From CAILZL01 sp049840395 (GTDB taxonomy: Bacteria > Pseudomonadota > Gammaproteobacteria > Steroidobacterales > Steroidobacteraceae), in assembly GCA_049840395.1 (NCBI GenBank), contig JASGLD010000001.1, positions 806,001 through 870,000 of the forward strand: 64,000 bases of DNA, read 5' to 3'. Of this stretch, positions 1 to 8,856 are shown piece by piece (position 1 is the first letter of the stretch; each line of letters opens with the position of its first letter). Position numbers and translations under genes: made by a program. Below the pieces are notes generated by a model. The model worked only from the letters and a program-made list of their open reading frames with translations, did no database searches and was not told where the DNA came from.

Positions 1-2
1 AA

Positions 3-1097
3 CGCAAGGTGGAAGTCATCACCGGTGTAGGCCAGTTTGCCTCGCCGCATGAGCTTGAAGTCATCAACGGCGATGCCAAGCGCAAAGTCAGTTTCAAGAA
101 TTGCATCATCGCTGCCGGCTCTGAGCCGGTGAAGCTGCCGGGCTATCCCGACGATCCGCGCATCATTGATTCGACCGGTGCGCTGGAACTCAATCTGCCC
201 AAGCGCATGTTGGTAGTGGGCGGTGGCATCATCGGTCTGGAAATGGCCACCGTATACGAAGCGCTGGGCGTGAAAGTCAGCGTAGTCGAATTGATGGATG
301 GCCTGGTGCAGGGCTGCGATCGCGATCTGGTGAAGCCTTTGGAAAAGCGCGTTACCAAGCGTTACGAAAAGATCATGGTGAAGACCAAGGTCACCAAGGT
401 CGAAGCACTGAAGGAAGGCATCAAGGTTACCTTTGAAGGTGAGCAGGCCATCGAACCGCAGATCTACGACAAGATCCTGTTGTCCGTGGGGCGCGCGCCC
501 AATGGCAAGAAGATCAATGCCGAAGCGGCTGGCGTCGTGGTGACTGATCGCGGCTTCATCACCGTCGATAAGCAGCAACGCACCAACGTGCCGCATATCT
601 TCGCTATCGGTGACATCGTCGGCCAGCCCATGCTGGCGCACAAAGCCACTCATGAAGGCAAGCTCGCTGCCGAAGTGGCCTTCGGTGAAAAACGTTACTT
701 CGATGCACGCGTTATTCCTGCGGTGGCCTACACCGATCCGGAAATCGCCTGGGTGGGTCTCACTGAAACCGAAGCCAAGGCCAAGGGCATTGCCTATGAA
801 AAAGCGTCCTTCCCCTGGGCGGCCAGCGGTCGTTCACTGGCGCTGGGTCGCGATGACGGCATGACCAAGCTGCTATTCGATAAAGAAACCCATCGCGTAG
901 TGGGCGGGGGCGTGGTCGGTCCTAATGCCGGTGAATTGATTGCCGAAATCGCGCTGGCTATCGAGATGGGCTGCGATGCGGCTGATATCGGTTCGACGAT
1001 TCATGCGCATCCGACCTTGTCGGAAACCATTGCGTTCTCTGCCGAAGCCTTCGAAGGTACGCTGACGGATTTGTATATTCCGAAGAAGAAGCATTGA
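3..1097 (+). CDS. lpdA: Dihydrolipoyl dehydrogenase, 5'-truncated by the window edge
   Basis: This is the E3 flavoprotein of 2-oxoacid dehydrogenase complexes, which reoxidises lipoyl groups and passes electrons to NAD+. The reading frame is open from the first bases of the window, so the N-terminal FAD-binding part with the redox disulfide lies upstream. What is visible is the middle NAD-binding fold (GGGIIGLEMA, with an acidic ELMDG end of the next strand, typical for NAD), the second FAD contact (FAIGDIVGQPMLAHKA) and the dimerisation domain with the catalytic His-Glu pair in HAHPTLSETI close to the end. The sequence style matches E3 enzymes that work with pyruvate dehydrogenase, and E1/E2 genes would be expected just upstream. 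A strong intrinsic terminator follows about 40 bases after the stop. Confidence 0.95.
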   Translation, partial: RKVEVITGVGQFASPHELEVINGDAKRKVSFKNCIIAAGSEPVKLPGYPDDPRIIDSTGALELNLPKRMLVVGGGIIGLEMATVYEALGVKVSVVELMDGLVQGCDRDLVKPLEKRVTKRYEKIMVKTKVTKVEALKEGIKVTFEGEQAIEPQIYDKILLSVGRAPNGKKINAEAAGVVVTDRGFITVDKQQRTNVPHIFAIGDIVGQPMLAHKATHEGKLAAEVAFGEKRYFDARVIPAVAYTDPEIAWVGLTETEAKAKGIAYEKASFPWAASGRSLALGRDDGMTKLLFDKETHRVVGGGVVGPNAGELIAEIALAIEMGCDAADIGSTIHAHPTLSETIAFSAEAFEGTLTDLYIPKKKH

Positions 1098-1139
1098 TTA
1101 CTGCGCGCCAGTAACGGCGCAGATTGAGTCGATTTACAC

Positions 1140-1175
1140 AAGGCCGGTTGCCCAAGCAGTCGGCCTTTTTGCTTT
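1140..1175 (+). terminator. Intrinsic terminator after lpdA
   Basis: A 7-bp perfect stem (AAGGCCG / CGGCCTT) with a 14-base loop is followed by a T-rich run. It sits about 40 bases after the lpdA stop and fits a Rho-independent terminator closing the dehydrogenase operon. Confidence 0.8.
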
Positions 1176-1246
1176 TTCGTTTCACGAGGATAAGAATTAA
1201 CACAGCTCCGCTGTTTTAATGTTTAGTGTGAATTGGAGGGGTAGGC

Positions 1247-1963
1247 ATGAAGGAATATGTGGTTCGTTGTGTGTTAATCAAAGCGGTGCGTTCGTTGCTT
1301 CTGGCTTGGATAGTCATCTCGTCCGCTACAGCTGCAGCATGGTCGCCATACAACGAACAAAAAGCTGTCAGCGAGATGAGGAGCAGCACGCCAGCGGAGC
1401 CCGATCATTTGGTTCCATTTGTGTTTGCGGATGGCAAAGGTGCTTATGACACAAGACCGCCAAGGCTCGACGAATTAGATCTTGCGTGGTGTGAGGTATC
1501 GTATAAAGCGGATCCATCTTTCTCCGATACGACGGCGTGGTGCCTGCAGGAGGATGCAGGTCGATATCAAATAACTAGTTATAGTGCTAGTAGGGATGAT
1601 GGTTCAGATGATTCCAAGCTCCAAAAGAAAGCATCGGCATCAATTTCCAAAGAGACGGCTACGTTGATTCAACAGATTTGGATTAATGCGCTATTGCAGG
1701 CCAGGTATCCAAAGTCAGCGCCGCTTGGGTTGGATGGTGCCTACTTCTACTTCCGTACCCTGGTACGCCCAACGTATTTACAGTTGTTTGCTTCAACATA
1801 CTCACCTGGAGCGGATTTGCCCCCTCGATGGATGGTGGATGCCGGCGAAACTGTTAACGAGTTCGTGTTGTCTGACAGCCGGGATGAAAAACGTCTGTCG
1901 TTGTATCTCATTGCGCAACGCAACAAGTTATTCAATTACCTCCGTAAGACGGCGAAGAATTGA
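1247..1963 (+). CDS. Exported protein of unknown function (238 aa)
   Basis: I do not recognise this family. The start is supported by GGAGGGG seven bases upstream of the ATG. The N-terminus has basic residues followed by a hydrophobic run (about residues 15-30, ending near SATAAA), which reads as a Sec signal peptide, so the product is probably periplasmic. The mature part has one cysteine pair (LAWCEV and AWCLQE) and a run of aromatic residues near YFYFRT. It stands alone behind the lpdA terminator and converges on the EamA permease with only 20 bases between the stops. Codon choice is more AT-rich than in neighbouring core genes, which hints at accessory origin. Confidence 0.6.
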   Translation: MKEYVVRCVLIKAVRSLLLAWIVISSATAAAWSPYNEQKAVSEMRSSTPAEPDHLVPFVFADGKGAYDTRPPRLDELDLAWCEVSYKADPSFSDTTAWCLQEDAGRYQITSYSASRDDGSDDSKLQKKASASISKETATLIQQIWINALLQARYPKSAPLGLDGAYFYFRTLVRPTYLQLFASTYSPGADLPPRWMVDAGETVNEFVLSDSRDEKRLSLYLIAQRNKLFNYLRKTAKN

Positions 1964-1983
1964 AGTGTTTCCATCAGGGCGAC

Positions 1984-2877
1984 TTAAGTCTTCATCTTCG
2001 CCACCCACCACACGCCGCCTATCACCAGAGCCGCGCCGATAGCCTGAGTGATTTCAAATGATTCTCCCAACAGCAAGACCGCCAGTAGAATGGTGAAGAT
2101 CGGCCCGAGCGTGGAGATCATCGAGGCTTGAGCGGTGCCGAGGATGCGAATGGACTCAGCCACCAACCAGATGGGCAGCGCAGTGGAGAACACCGCCATA
2201 GCGATGCTGAGGGCATGCACCTGCCAGGGTTGCTGTAGAGCATCAGGCGAACGCAGCAATAAAAATTGGATCAGGCTGAATAAGCATGCGGCGCCCGTGG
2301 CGTAAGCAGCAACGCGAGTCGAGCCCAGGCGTTGAATGGCGGGACCGCTGAGCATGAGATAGATGGCATAGGCTAGGGCGCTCAAAAAAACCAGCACACA
2401 GCCCAACGTCACGTCACGGCCACCCAGTTGCGCATCATGCGTTACGGCTAGCACGATACCGACATAGCACATGGCCAATGGCCACAGCATATTGCGCTTG
2501 ATTGGTTTGCGTAAAACTAACGCAGATAACACCAGCACCAGCGTGGGATATAGAAATAGAATCAATCGCTCCAATGCCGCCGTGATGTACTGCAGGCCAA
2601 GGAAGTCCAGGTAGCTGGCGGCGTAGTAGCCTACTAAGCCGAGCAACAACAGCATGCCGACATCGCGACGGTTCATCCGCATGGGCTTGCGCATCTCAAT
2701 TGAAATTCCCATAGCGGCAAAGAAGGGCAGGGAATAACCCATGCGCAGCGCCAGCAGGGTCTCAGCATCGACGTGATACTCGTAAGCCGCTTTGATGAAA
2801 ATGGCTTTGAACGAAAAGCCAAGCGCGCCGATACAGGCGCATATCAAGCCAAAGCTGCGGGAGTCGCGAAAGTTCAT
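1984..2877 (-). CDS. EamA/DMT-family permease
   Basis: An inner-membrane transporter of the drug/metabolite superfamily, 297 aa, the usual length for the ten-helix EamA architecture made of two five-helix repeats. Hydrophobic segments run through the protein, and the second repeat carries the usual ending in which LGPIFTILLAVLLLGE is followed by the last helix (IGAALVIGGVWWVA). The substrate cannot be predicted from sequence; members export amino acids, purines or other small metabolites. No recognisable partner gene is adjacent. The start codon lacks a strong ribosome binding site, so it is approximate. Confidence 0.85.
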   Translation of the reverse strand: MNFRDSRSFGLICACIGALGFSFKAIFIKAAYEYHVDAETLLALRMGYSLPFFAAMGISIEMRKPMRMNRRDVGMLLLLGLVGYYAASYLDFLGLQYITAALERLILFLYPTLVLVLSALVLRKPIKRNMLWPLAMCYVGIVLAVTHDAQLGGRDVTLGCVLVFLSALAYAIYLMLSGPAIQRLGSTRVAAYATGAACLFSLIQFLLLRSPDALQQPWQVHALSIAMAVFSTALPIWLVAESIRILGTAQASMISTLGPIFTILLAVLLLGESFEITQAIGAALVIGGVWWVAKMKT

Positions 2878-3098
2878 TAACTAATTATGAGGGAATAGAG
2901 GCGGTAAGCGTGACAGATCTCAATGCACGGCGTGTTGCGAGTTGGTGAATCCGGCATCGCCAATGGCGATGGGACAATAGCGACTACCCGAATAACGGCG
3001 CGTGGTTGTCGCTATGTGTCCAAGCCGTCGCCCAGCCGATGATCTTGTTAAGAGCCTGTTCTAGTTTGTTAACCGATATCCGGATTGTTCGAGAGTCT

Positions 3099-3623
3099 AT
3101 GAGCCGTATTCACTATTTCTTTATATCCGTGTTAGCGGCCGCAACCGTATTCGCTGCGGATGCGCCCAAGGCGAATCTTCACCTGACTATGCTGACCAAG
3201 GTCAATCCAAACGGCCTGGCTTTATGGGATATCACCAATGCCGCCATCGGCGACGATGGCGAGATAGATGCTAAGCTGCTTAAGGAGAATGACTGGAGCA
3301 AGTTGTTGGCGATCGGTAGGGCATTGGAAGAAGGCGGAAAAACACTGGCGAATAGTAATGGCATTATCGCTGCGCTGCCGGGGGCTAAGTTGCAGGATGA
3401 AGCTAATGAAGGTGCAGCCACAGCGGCCGATGTGCAACGCTACGTCAATGCCAAGCCGAGCGAATTTCGTAAGCAGGCCTTGCAATTGCAAGAAACTGGC
3501 TTGAGCATCGCTCAGGCAGCATCCAAGCGCGATGCCAAACAGCTGAGTGCAGTGTCGAGCGCGCTGGATGGCGTTTGCGAAGGTTGCCATACGGTTTTCT
3601 GGTATCCGCAGCAGAAGAAATAA
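3099..3623 (+). CDS. Cytochrome c'-like exported haem protein (174 aa)
   Basis: A small periplasmic c-type cytochrome. The chosen ATG gives a clean signal peptide (MSRIHYFFISVLAAATVFAADA); the longer upstream reading adds 31 residues without signal character. A single haem-attachment motif CEGCH lies about ten residues from the C-terminus, followed by TVFWYPQQ. A C-terminal CxxCH behind a helical-bundle-like body is the arrangement of the cytochrome c' / c-556 family, which binds small gases or passes electrons in the periplasm. The spacing of helices cannot be proven here. It lies just upstream of the tannase-family gene on the same strand, but a 170-base gap with hairpins separates them. 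Confidence 0.75.
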   Translation: MSRIHYFFISVLAAATVFAADAPKANLHLTMLTKVNPNGLALWDITNAAIGDDGEIDAKLLKENDWSKLLAIGRALEEGGKTLANSNGIIAALPGAKLQDEANEGAATAADVQRYVNAKPSEFRKQALQLQETGLSIAQAASKRDAKQLSAVSSALDGVCEGCHTVFWYPQQKK

Positions 3624-3730
3624 ACGAACGTTGATATTGGTCGTCGTAGCATCAAGCAGGCATGGCATGCAGCTAAGGTATTCCTAAACCCTTATCTCCC
3701 TATCTAAAAACTTCAATTGTGCTGATCTTG

Positions 3731-3771
3731 GTCGGCGGCTAGGGTGGCCGACGCTCGGCGCCGTATGGCGC
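3731..3771 (+). other. Two short hairpins in the leader of the tannase gene
   Basis: Two small inverted repeats lie between the cytochrome and esterase genes: GTCGGC/GCCGAC (3731-3752) and GCGCC/GGCGC with a GTAT loop (3758-3771). They end about 25 bases before the esterase start. They could be leader structure or a weak transcription barrier. Their stems are short, so this is tentative. Confidence 0.3.
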
Positions 3772-3796
3772 ATTCAAAATCACAATGGAGACCACG

Positions 3797-5467
3797 ATGC
3801 GTCACCCTGGGGTTTCAGTCATCTCGCTCGTCGCTTTGCTTGCCTGTTGCGTCGCACCGGCTGCACATGCCGCGCAAAAAATATCCTGTGAAGCCTTGGC
3901 CAAAGTAGTCATGCCGGATACGACTGCAACGACGGTGCAGGAAATCGCCACCGGTACTTTCAGGCAGCAAAGTGACGCCAATGCCACGGCGCCGCAAGGT
4001 GCTATGGCTGCTGGCATGGGCGGTGGTGCACCGGGCGCGTCTGCTCCGGCGGTAGGTGGCCCGCCCGGCGCGGGCCTGGGTGCACCGGCAGCAGGAGGTC
4101 CTCCCGGCGGTGGCGCCATGACCGGCTTGCCCAAGTTCTGTCGGTACGCTGGCGTGATTGCACCGAAGATCAACTTCGAAGTGTGGCTGCCTTTAGAAAA
4201 TTGGAATGGTCGTCTACAAGGAGGCGGTAACGGTGGTCTGGCCGGTTCCATCGGCTACAGCGGTCTTGCCGAAGGCATCAAGCAAGGTTACGTGACGGTG
4301 GGCACCGATACCGGTCACGCCGGTGATGGCACCGAGTGGATGAACAATCAGCAACAGGTCATCGACTATGGTTCGCGCGCGATTCACGAGATGACTGTAC
4401 GGGCCAAGACATTGATCGCGGCGTTGTACGATCAACCTCTGAAGTACGCATACTTCGATGGTTGTTCCACCGGTGGCGGACAGGCGTTGATGAACATTCA
4501 ACGTTATCCCGGCGATTACAACGGCGTGGTGGCGGGTGCATCCAACTTCAATCAAACCAAGTTACGCGCCGGTGGCCATATCTGGACTTGGTATGCACTG
4601 CATGAAACACCGCAGAGCAATATGAGCTCGGCTCAGTTGAAAATGCTTAATGAAGCGGTGATGGGCAAGTGTGATGCACTAGATGGTGTGAAGGACGGCA
4701 TCATCAACGATCCACGCAAGTGCAGCTTCGATGCGGCAGCGCTGGTCTGCAAGGCCAATCAGAACGGCGATAGTTGTTTGAATGAAGCGCAGGTCAAAGC
4801 GGCTAACAAGATTTACGCAGGTTCGCGTAACCCGCGTACGGGCGAAGCCATCTGGCCTGCTTACCAACCGGGTAGCGAAACGGGTTGGGGTGTATTCAGC
4901 AGCGACAGCCCGTTCGGCGCGGCCAGCACTTTCTATCGCACAGCCGTGTTGCACGATGAGTCTTTCGACTTTCGCAAGTTCAACTTCGATACCGATGCCG
5001 AGAAAGCGGAAGCCGGCTATGCCTCGATTCTGGATGCCACCGATCCCGATCTGCGTCCCTTCCAGAAGCTCGGAGGCAAGGCCGTCATCTATCACGGCTA
5101 TGTCGACTCGATGATCTCGCCACTGGCTTCCATCCAGTACTACGACAGCGTGGTGGACTTCTATGCGAAGCAGAACGGGAACAGCAGGACCAACGCACTA
5201 AAGGAAGTACAAAGCTTCGCGCGCCTGTACATGATGCCGGGTGTGGGGCATTGCGGTAATGGCGCAGGTCCAGACAAAATCGAAAGCATGAAGCTGTTGC
5301 AGGGTTGGGTGGAGAAGGGCGAGGCGCCAACCAATGTAGTTGCTTCCAAAGTCAGTAATGGTCAGACCACCATGACGCGTCCGCTATGTGCCTATCCGCA
5401 ACAGGCGGTGTACAAGGGCAAGGGCGACACAAATGTGGCTGCCAGCTTTGAATGTCGCGCTCCGTAG
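3797..5467 (+). CDS. Tannase / feruloyl esterase family protein, exported
   Basis: A predicted carboxylic-ester hydrolase for galloyl or feruloyl esters. The start at 3797 is preferred because GGAG lies at good distance upstream; an in-frame ATG 12 bases earlier is possible. A Sec signal peptide (SLVALLACCVAPAAHA) is followed by the mature N-terminus. The family triad is visible as a CS-D-HC set: C223-S224 in GCSTGG, D437 in GYVDSM and H485-C486 in GVGHC. In this family the two cysteines form a disulfide that brings Ser and His together, which fits periplasmic oxidation. Between about residues 66 and 112 there is a Gly/Pro/Ala/Met-rich insert (GMGGGAPGA, GGPPGAG, GGPPGGG) resembling inserts in other exported proteins of this window. 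A terminator follows. Confidence 0.85.
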   Translation: MRHPGVSVISLVALLACCVAPAAHAAQKISCEALAKVVMPDTTATTVQEIATGTFRQQSDANATAPQGAMAAGMGGGAPGASAPAVGGPPGAGLGAPAAGGPPGGGAMTGLPKFCRYAGVIAPKINFEVWLPLENWNGRLQGGGNGGLAGSIGYSGLAEGIKQGYVTVGTDTGHAGDGTEWMNNQQQVIDYGSRAIHEMTVRAKTLIAALYDQPLKYAYFDGCSTGGGQALMNIQRYPGDYNGVVAGASNFNQTKLRAGGHIWTWYALHETPQSNMSSAQLKMLNEAVMGKCDALDGVKDGIINDPRKCSFDAAALVCKANQNGDSCLNEAQVKAANKIYAGSRNPRTGEAIWPAYQPGSETGWGVFSSDSPFGAASTFYRTAVLHDESFDFRKFNFDTDAEKAEAGYASILDATDPDLRPFQKLGGKAVIYHGYVDSMISPLASIQYYDSVVDFYAKQNGNSRTNALKEVQSFARLYMMPGVGHCGNGAGPDKIESMKLLQGWVEKGEAPTNVVASKVSNGQTTMTRPLCAYPQQAVYKGKGDTNVAASFECRAP

Positions 5468-5496
5468 AGTAAATCGTCCGACAACTTCGTAATAAG

Positions 5497-5530
5497 AAAA
5501 GGCTGCTGATTTAATCGGCAGCCTTTTTCA
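5497..5530. terminator. Bidirectional intrinsic terminator between convergent genes
   Basis: A 10-bp stem (AAAAGGCTGC / GCAGCCTTTT) with an 11-base loop has a T run on the plus strand and an A run on the other side. It can therefore end transcription of the esterase gene and of the convergent amidohydrolase gene. Confidence 0.85.
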
Positions 5531-5548
5531 GCTGGTAGAGTTGTGCGT

Positions 5549-6616
5549 TTATTTTGTGTCGGACTTGCCGCCGCGCAAGAACACGGCATCGCCCGTGTCA
5601 TGCAACACCTGGTGCTTTTCCTTATCGGTAAGCTTCTCGGTAGATGCCACGATGCGGCCAACCAGCTCGTGATACGTGCCAGGCGAATTGCCGGCATCCG
5701 ATCCCCACAACACATGATCGGCACCATACACATCCACGAGTTTGCGCACGAAGCCAGAGGTCGGCACCTTGGCGGCATCGAATGAATCGAGATTGATGAT
5801 GGTGTACTTGAGATAGATGTTCCTCTGCTTCGCTAGTTGTGCGTAAGTGGCGTTAATGCCGAAGTCCGAACTTTCCGCCTTGGGCGATAGCACATGATCC
5901 ACGACCACGCGCACTTTGGGATAAGTCTTGGCCAGATCAATCAGGATGGGCACAGCAGCAGTGCTGTCCTGACTGGTCACCATGAGGTCTACTACTGCAC
6001 CGGCGTTATTGGCGACCTCCCACACTTTGCGAGCCTGCGGCGAATTCAACCAGGGCAAGGAGCCATCAGTCGCAAACGAACCGGTTAAGCGAATGCCGGC
6101 CGCCTTGCGTTTGTCGATCATGTCGCGTAGCTGCGTGACTGACTCGGGCTTCTCGGCATCCAGAATCACAATGGCGCGCAAGCGATCTGGATGCTCGTTG
6201 GAAATATCGAGTGTGTAGCTGTTGTCCGTACCATAGGTGCCGCGCTTCTGTACGGCGGCAATGGCGGCCACGCCTTCTTCATCCAGCCACTTCAAACCGC
6301 GCTTATCGAAATCGGGAACGATGCGCTCGCCCTGCGGTCCGCTAGCCATGCCCCCAGGTGCCCCTGCAGCGGGTGCACCGCCCGGCGTCATACCTTGATT
6401 GGCCGCCATGCCATTATCACCTGGCATCGGCATGGTTTGAGGTGACTGTGGATACTTACTGGTGTCATCCGAAATCGGATGCATATGACCATCGAATAAT
6501 TTGAAAGACAGAACATCGGCCATGGTGTCCTGTGACATCAGAGATAGGGCCATGGTAGATGCGATGGCGGTGGTCAGGATCAAGCTCCGTCGTGAAACCC
6601 GAGCATATGGCGTCAT
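5549..6616 (-). CDS. Tat-exported amidohydrolase-family protein (355 aa)
   Basis: A metal-dependent hydrolase or decarboxylase of the amidohydrolase-2 type. The start is set at the ATG preceded by AAGGGA; it yields a twin-arginine leader (RVSRRSLILTT plus a hydrophobic stretch). Metal-site motifs are DGHMHP near the mature N-terminus, VDHVLS in the middle and WGSDAG near the end. These are the HxH, His and Asp ligands of the family, so the metal site looks intact. Between the first ligands and the catalytic body lies a Gly/Ala/Pro/Met-rich insert (MTPGGAPAAGAPGGMASG). It closely resembles the exported amidohydrolase at 38004. Convergent with the tannase-family gene, it may act on the same class of periplasmic substrates. 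Confidence 0.8.
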   Translation of the reverse strand: MTPYARVSRRSLILTTAIASTMALSLMSQDTMADVLSFKLFDGHMHPISDDTSKYPQSPQTMPMPGDNGMAANQGMTPGGAPAAGAPGGMASGPQGERIVPDFDKRGLKWLDEEGVAAIAAVQKRGTYGTDNSYTLDISNEHPDRLRAIVILDAEKPESVTQLRDMIDKRKAAGIRLTGSFATDGSLPWLNSPQARKVWEVANNAGAVVDLMVTSQDSTAAVPILIDLAKTYPKVRVVVDHVLSPKAESSDFGINATYAQLAKQRNIYLKYTIINLDSFDAAKVPTSGFVRKLVDVYGADHVLWGSDAGNSPGTYHELVGRIVASTEKLTDKEKHQVLHDTGDAVFLRGGKSDTK

Positions 6617-6921
6617 GATTTTTCCCTTGCAAAAATTGATAGGCGTTGCCGCAAACATTTGAACAAGACAACACATGTCCTGCTAACGACATCAGAACAG
6701 GCGATGTATACGTCACTGCTATGCTGCTGAGAAATGCGAAATTCAGTGTGCTGCTATAACTCTGTCGTGGCGCAAGTAGGGCCAACTTGTCGGACGTTAA
6801 GCATGTTTAATTAGAACTCGCTACGTCGCTGTTGGAGGTATGCGAAGAACAGCGTTGATCGCCGGGACTGTCTGAATTCGCATCGTTGGCGTATGCTGCC
6901 GTTCATCCTGAGGGGACTGAC
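6617..6921. promoter_or_regulatory. Divergent intergenic region (305 bases)
   Basis: This gap lies between the divergently transcribed amidohydrolase and DUF6152 genes, so promoters for both should be here. Ribosome binding sites are visible at both ends (AAGGGA for the left gene, GAGGGG for the right gene). No clear operator palindrome or sigma-70 pair stands out. Confidence 0.4.
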
Positions 6922-7350
6922 ATGCATACCAATAATCTAAAGAGACAAGTACGCCTGGCTACGATGGGTCTGCTGGCATTGACGGCGGGTAACACCACGC
7001 TGGCGCATCACTCGGTGGCGGCCTTCGACATGCAGAAGACCATCACCATTCAGGGCACGGTGGAAAAACTTGAGTGGACCAACCCGCACATGTGGCTGTG
7101 GGTGATTGTCACCGACAAGGATGGCAAAGCCGAGTCGTGGGCATTGGAGGCGGCGTCGCCGGCCAACATGCAGCGTCGCGCCGGATGGACCAAGCGTTCG
7201 GTGACGGCCGGCGAAAAAGTGCAGGTGGATGTGCATCCGTTCCGCGATGGCCGTGCCGGTGGCTCCTTAACCAAGGTGGTCAAGGCCGATGGCAGCGTGC
7301 TTGGCAGCGGCGGCGGTAATGGCAATGCCACGCGCACTGCCGAAGATTAA
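6922..7350 (+). CDS. DUF6152-family exported protein (142 aa)
   Basis: A small exported protein of a conserved unknown family. The start is set at the ATG behind GAGGGG; an upstream in-frame reading lacks a ribosome binding site. The signal peptide (MGLLALTAGNTTLA) ends just before the family's characteristic AHHSVAAFD. The rest shows the core phrases EKLEWTNPHMWLWV, SWALEAASPANM and VDVHPFRDGRAGG. The predicted fold is a small OB-like beta barrel, though I infer that only from the alternating pattern. The C-terminus ends in a short Gly/Asn-rich tail. In other proteobacteria such proteins often sit beside exported catabolic enzymes, as here. Function is unknown. Confidence 0.8.
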   Translation: MHTNNLKRQVRLATMGLLALTAGNTTLAHHSVAAFDMQKTITIQGTVEKLEWTNPHMWLWVIVTDKDGKAESWALEAASPANMQRRAGWTKRSVTAGEKVQVDVHPFRDGRAGGSLTKVVKADGSVLGSGGGNGNATRTAED

Positions 7351-7411
7351 AGCTGAGTATTAAAGATTAGAAGGCGACCGTTAGCGATCGCCGCATTAAA
7401 ACAGCGCCGCC

Positions 7412-8158
7412 CTATTTAGCAGGCGGCGTCAAATCCGGAATGTTATTGCCGTCCGCGTCCGTAGTGAGTCGCGGATTCTGCTGGCAAAAGTATTCCTGCA
7501 CTTCCCAATCGCGATGGCGTTGATATACGCGCGTATAGCTCCAGGGTTTGGCGAGCTTGTTGGGTGCATCGATGGTGTATTCGATGGTCAGCGTGTCGGG
7601 AGCAGTCAGACGCATGCGCTCGATCACATGTGTGGTGCTGTCGGCGGCCACACCTGCCGCTACTTGCACTTCAGGTAGTAGCCCTGTCGTATCCACTACC
7701 AAGGTATCTTTCTCCCAGTGACCAATCGAATAACCGGCATAGGTCAGATCCGGATCTTCCGGATGTTTTCGACCATCGGTGTAGATGCGCCGGACCAGGC
7801 CATCGAATTCCATCAGCATGGTGACGCGACCGGGTGCAAACACGAATTCGAATGGATAGGGTTTGGACATGATGCTGGGCACGCCAATGGGCATGCAGGT
7901 CTCGCCGGTGGCGACGCGCGTATCGGCCGGCACTCCGGGTTTGCGGACGGGGGCGCCGCCGCCGGCACCGGCTTGCGCGGTGGCGGCCGGTGTGAAGTTG
8001 TAGCCCCATACGCCTTCAGTGAAATTCGGTAGTTTGCCGAGAGCCGCCCAGTCGGACTGCTGCGGTGCGGCTGCATGGCTGGTCGCGCCGAGCAGTGCTG
8101 TTACCAACAAGGTTTTACATGCGAAGCGAATCGGTTGCGTAAGCATCGACACAGACAT
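7412..8158 (-). CDS. Exported protein of unknown function (248 aa)
   Basis: The start has a good ribosome binding site (GGGGA), and the N-terminus is a signal peptide with a hydrophobic run ending near TSHAAA. The mature protein begins with a short Gly/Ala-rich stretch (TAQAGAGGGAP). It then has a beta-rich body with phrases such as LMEFDGLVRRIYTDGR, YSIGHWEKDTLVVDTTG and QEYFCQQNPR. This pattern is familiar from uncharacterised exported proteins encoded next to DUF6152 genes, where it could bind ligands in the periplasm. I cannot name a function. It converges with the DUF6152 gene with about 60 bases between the stops. Confidence 0.65.
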   Translation of the reverse strand: MSVSMLTQPIRFACKTLLVTALLGATSHAAAPQQSDWAALGKLPNFTEGVWGYNFTPAATAQAGAGGGAPVRKPGVPADTRVATGETCMPIGVPSIMSKPYPFEFVFAPGRVTMLMEFDGLVRRIYTDGRKHPEDPDLTYAGYSIGHWEKDTLVVDTTGLLPEVQVAAGVAADSTTHVIERMRLTAPDTLTIEYTIDAPNKLAKPWSYTRVYQRHRDWEVQEYFCQQNPRLTTDADGNNIPDLTPPAK

Positions 8159-8212
8159 GGTTATCCCCGACTGAAATTATTAGACGTTATGGGTCGCAAG
8201 GTCTACTTGCTG

Positions 8213-8241
8213 GCCTGTTCGCTTACGCTGAGCGAACAGGC
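8213..8241. repeat. Hairpin with stem GCCTGTTCGCT / AGCGAACAGGC
   Basis: An 11-bp perfect inverted repeat with a 7-base loop lies between the DUF1993 gene's stop and the next gene's start. It has no T run on either strand. The same 10-bp stem recurs in the terminator hairpin at 35185-35217. Confidence 0.6.
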
Positions 8242-8261
8242 GCAGAGCATTGGCCGCTGAG

Positions 8262-8765
8262 TTAGCCGATGAAGTCTTTCTTACCGATCTCCAGGCCGTT
8301 GTGACGCAGGATGTTGTAAGCCGTGGTGACATGGAAGTACACATTCATGCTGGCATGACCGAGCAGGTAGTCGATGCCTTTGAACTCGCGGGTATTGGGG
8401 CCCATCTTCAGCACGATGTTCTTGTCTTCGGTGCCGTCGACTTGTTCTGGCTTGAACGATTCGAGGAAGGCAATGGTCTTGGCCAGACGCGCCTTCAAAT
8501 CGGCAAAGCTGGCTTCGTTGTCTTCGTACTTGGGAATCTCGGCATCGGCCAGGCGTGCTACGCAGCCCTTGGCATTGTCGGTGGCGATCTGCACCTGACG
8601 GATCAGATGGAACATGTCCGGGGCCAGGCGCGCCGTCAGCAGTGCGTTGTGGTCGATCTTCTTGGAGTCGGCATACACGACGGCCTTGTCGAGAATGACA
8701 TCGAGGTTCTTCAGCAGACGGGTGAATACCGGCACCGAGGCGCGATACATGGAAATGGCGGGCAT
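8262..8765 (-). CDS. DUF1993-family protein (167 aa)
   Basis: A conserved cytoplasmic protein, mostly helical, matching the DUF1993 family in length and layout. It opens with MYRASVPVFTRLLKNLDVILDKA, has the mid-region LAPDMFHLIRQVQIATDNAK, and ends with FHVTTAYNILRHNGLEIGKKDFIG. The family is related in fold to DinB-like four-helix bundles, and its biochemical role is not established. GGAG lies seven bases before the start. It appears to be a single-gene unit. Confidence 0.85.
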   Translation of the reverse strand: MPAISMYRASVPVFTRLLKNLDVILDKAVVYADSKKIDHNALLTARLAPDMFHLIRQVQIATDNAKGCVARLADAEIPKYEDNEASFADLKARLAKTIAFLESFKPEQVDGTEDKNIVLKMGPNTREFKGIDYLLGHASMNVYFHVTTAYNILRHNGLEIGKKDFIG

Positions 8766-8856
8766 GAGAGTCTCCGTTAGTAATCGTTGGATTGTTATGC
8801 GGGTGCAGTCGTTGCGCCCGAAAATAAGACCAAATAAATGTTACTAGAGTAGTAAC

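Noticed and set aside
7371..7392. Inverted repeat GGCGA...TCGCC after the DUF6152 gene as a terminator
   Set aside because: The stem is five pairs with a ten-base loop and no T run follows.
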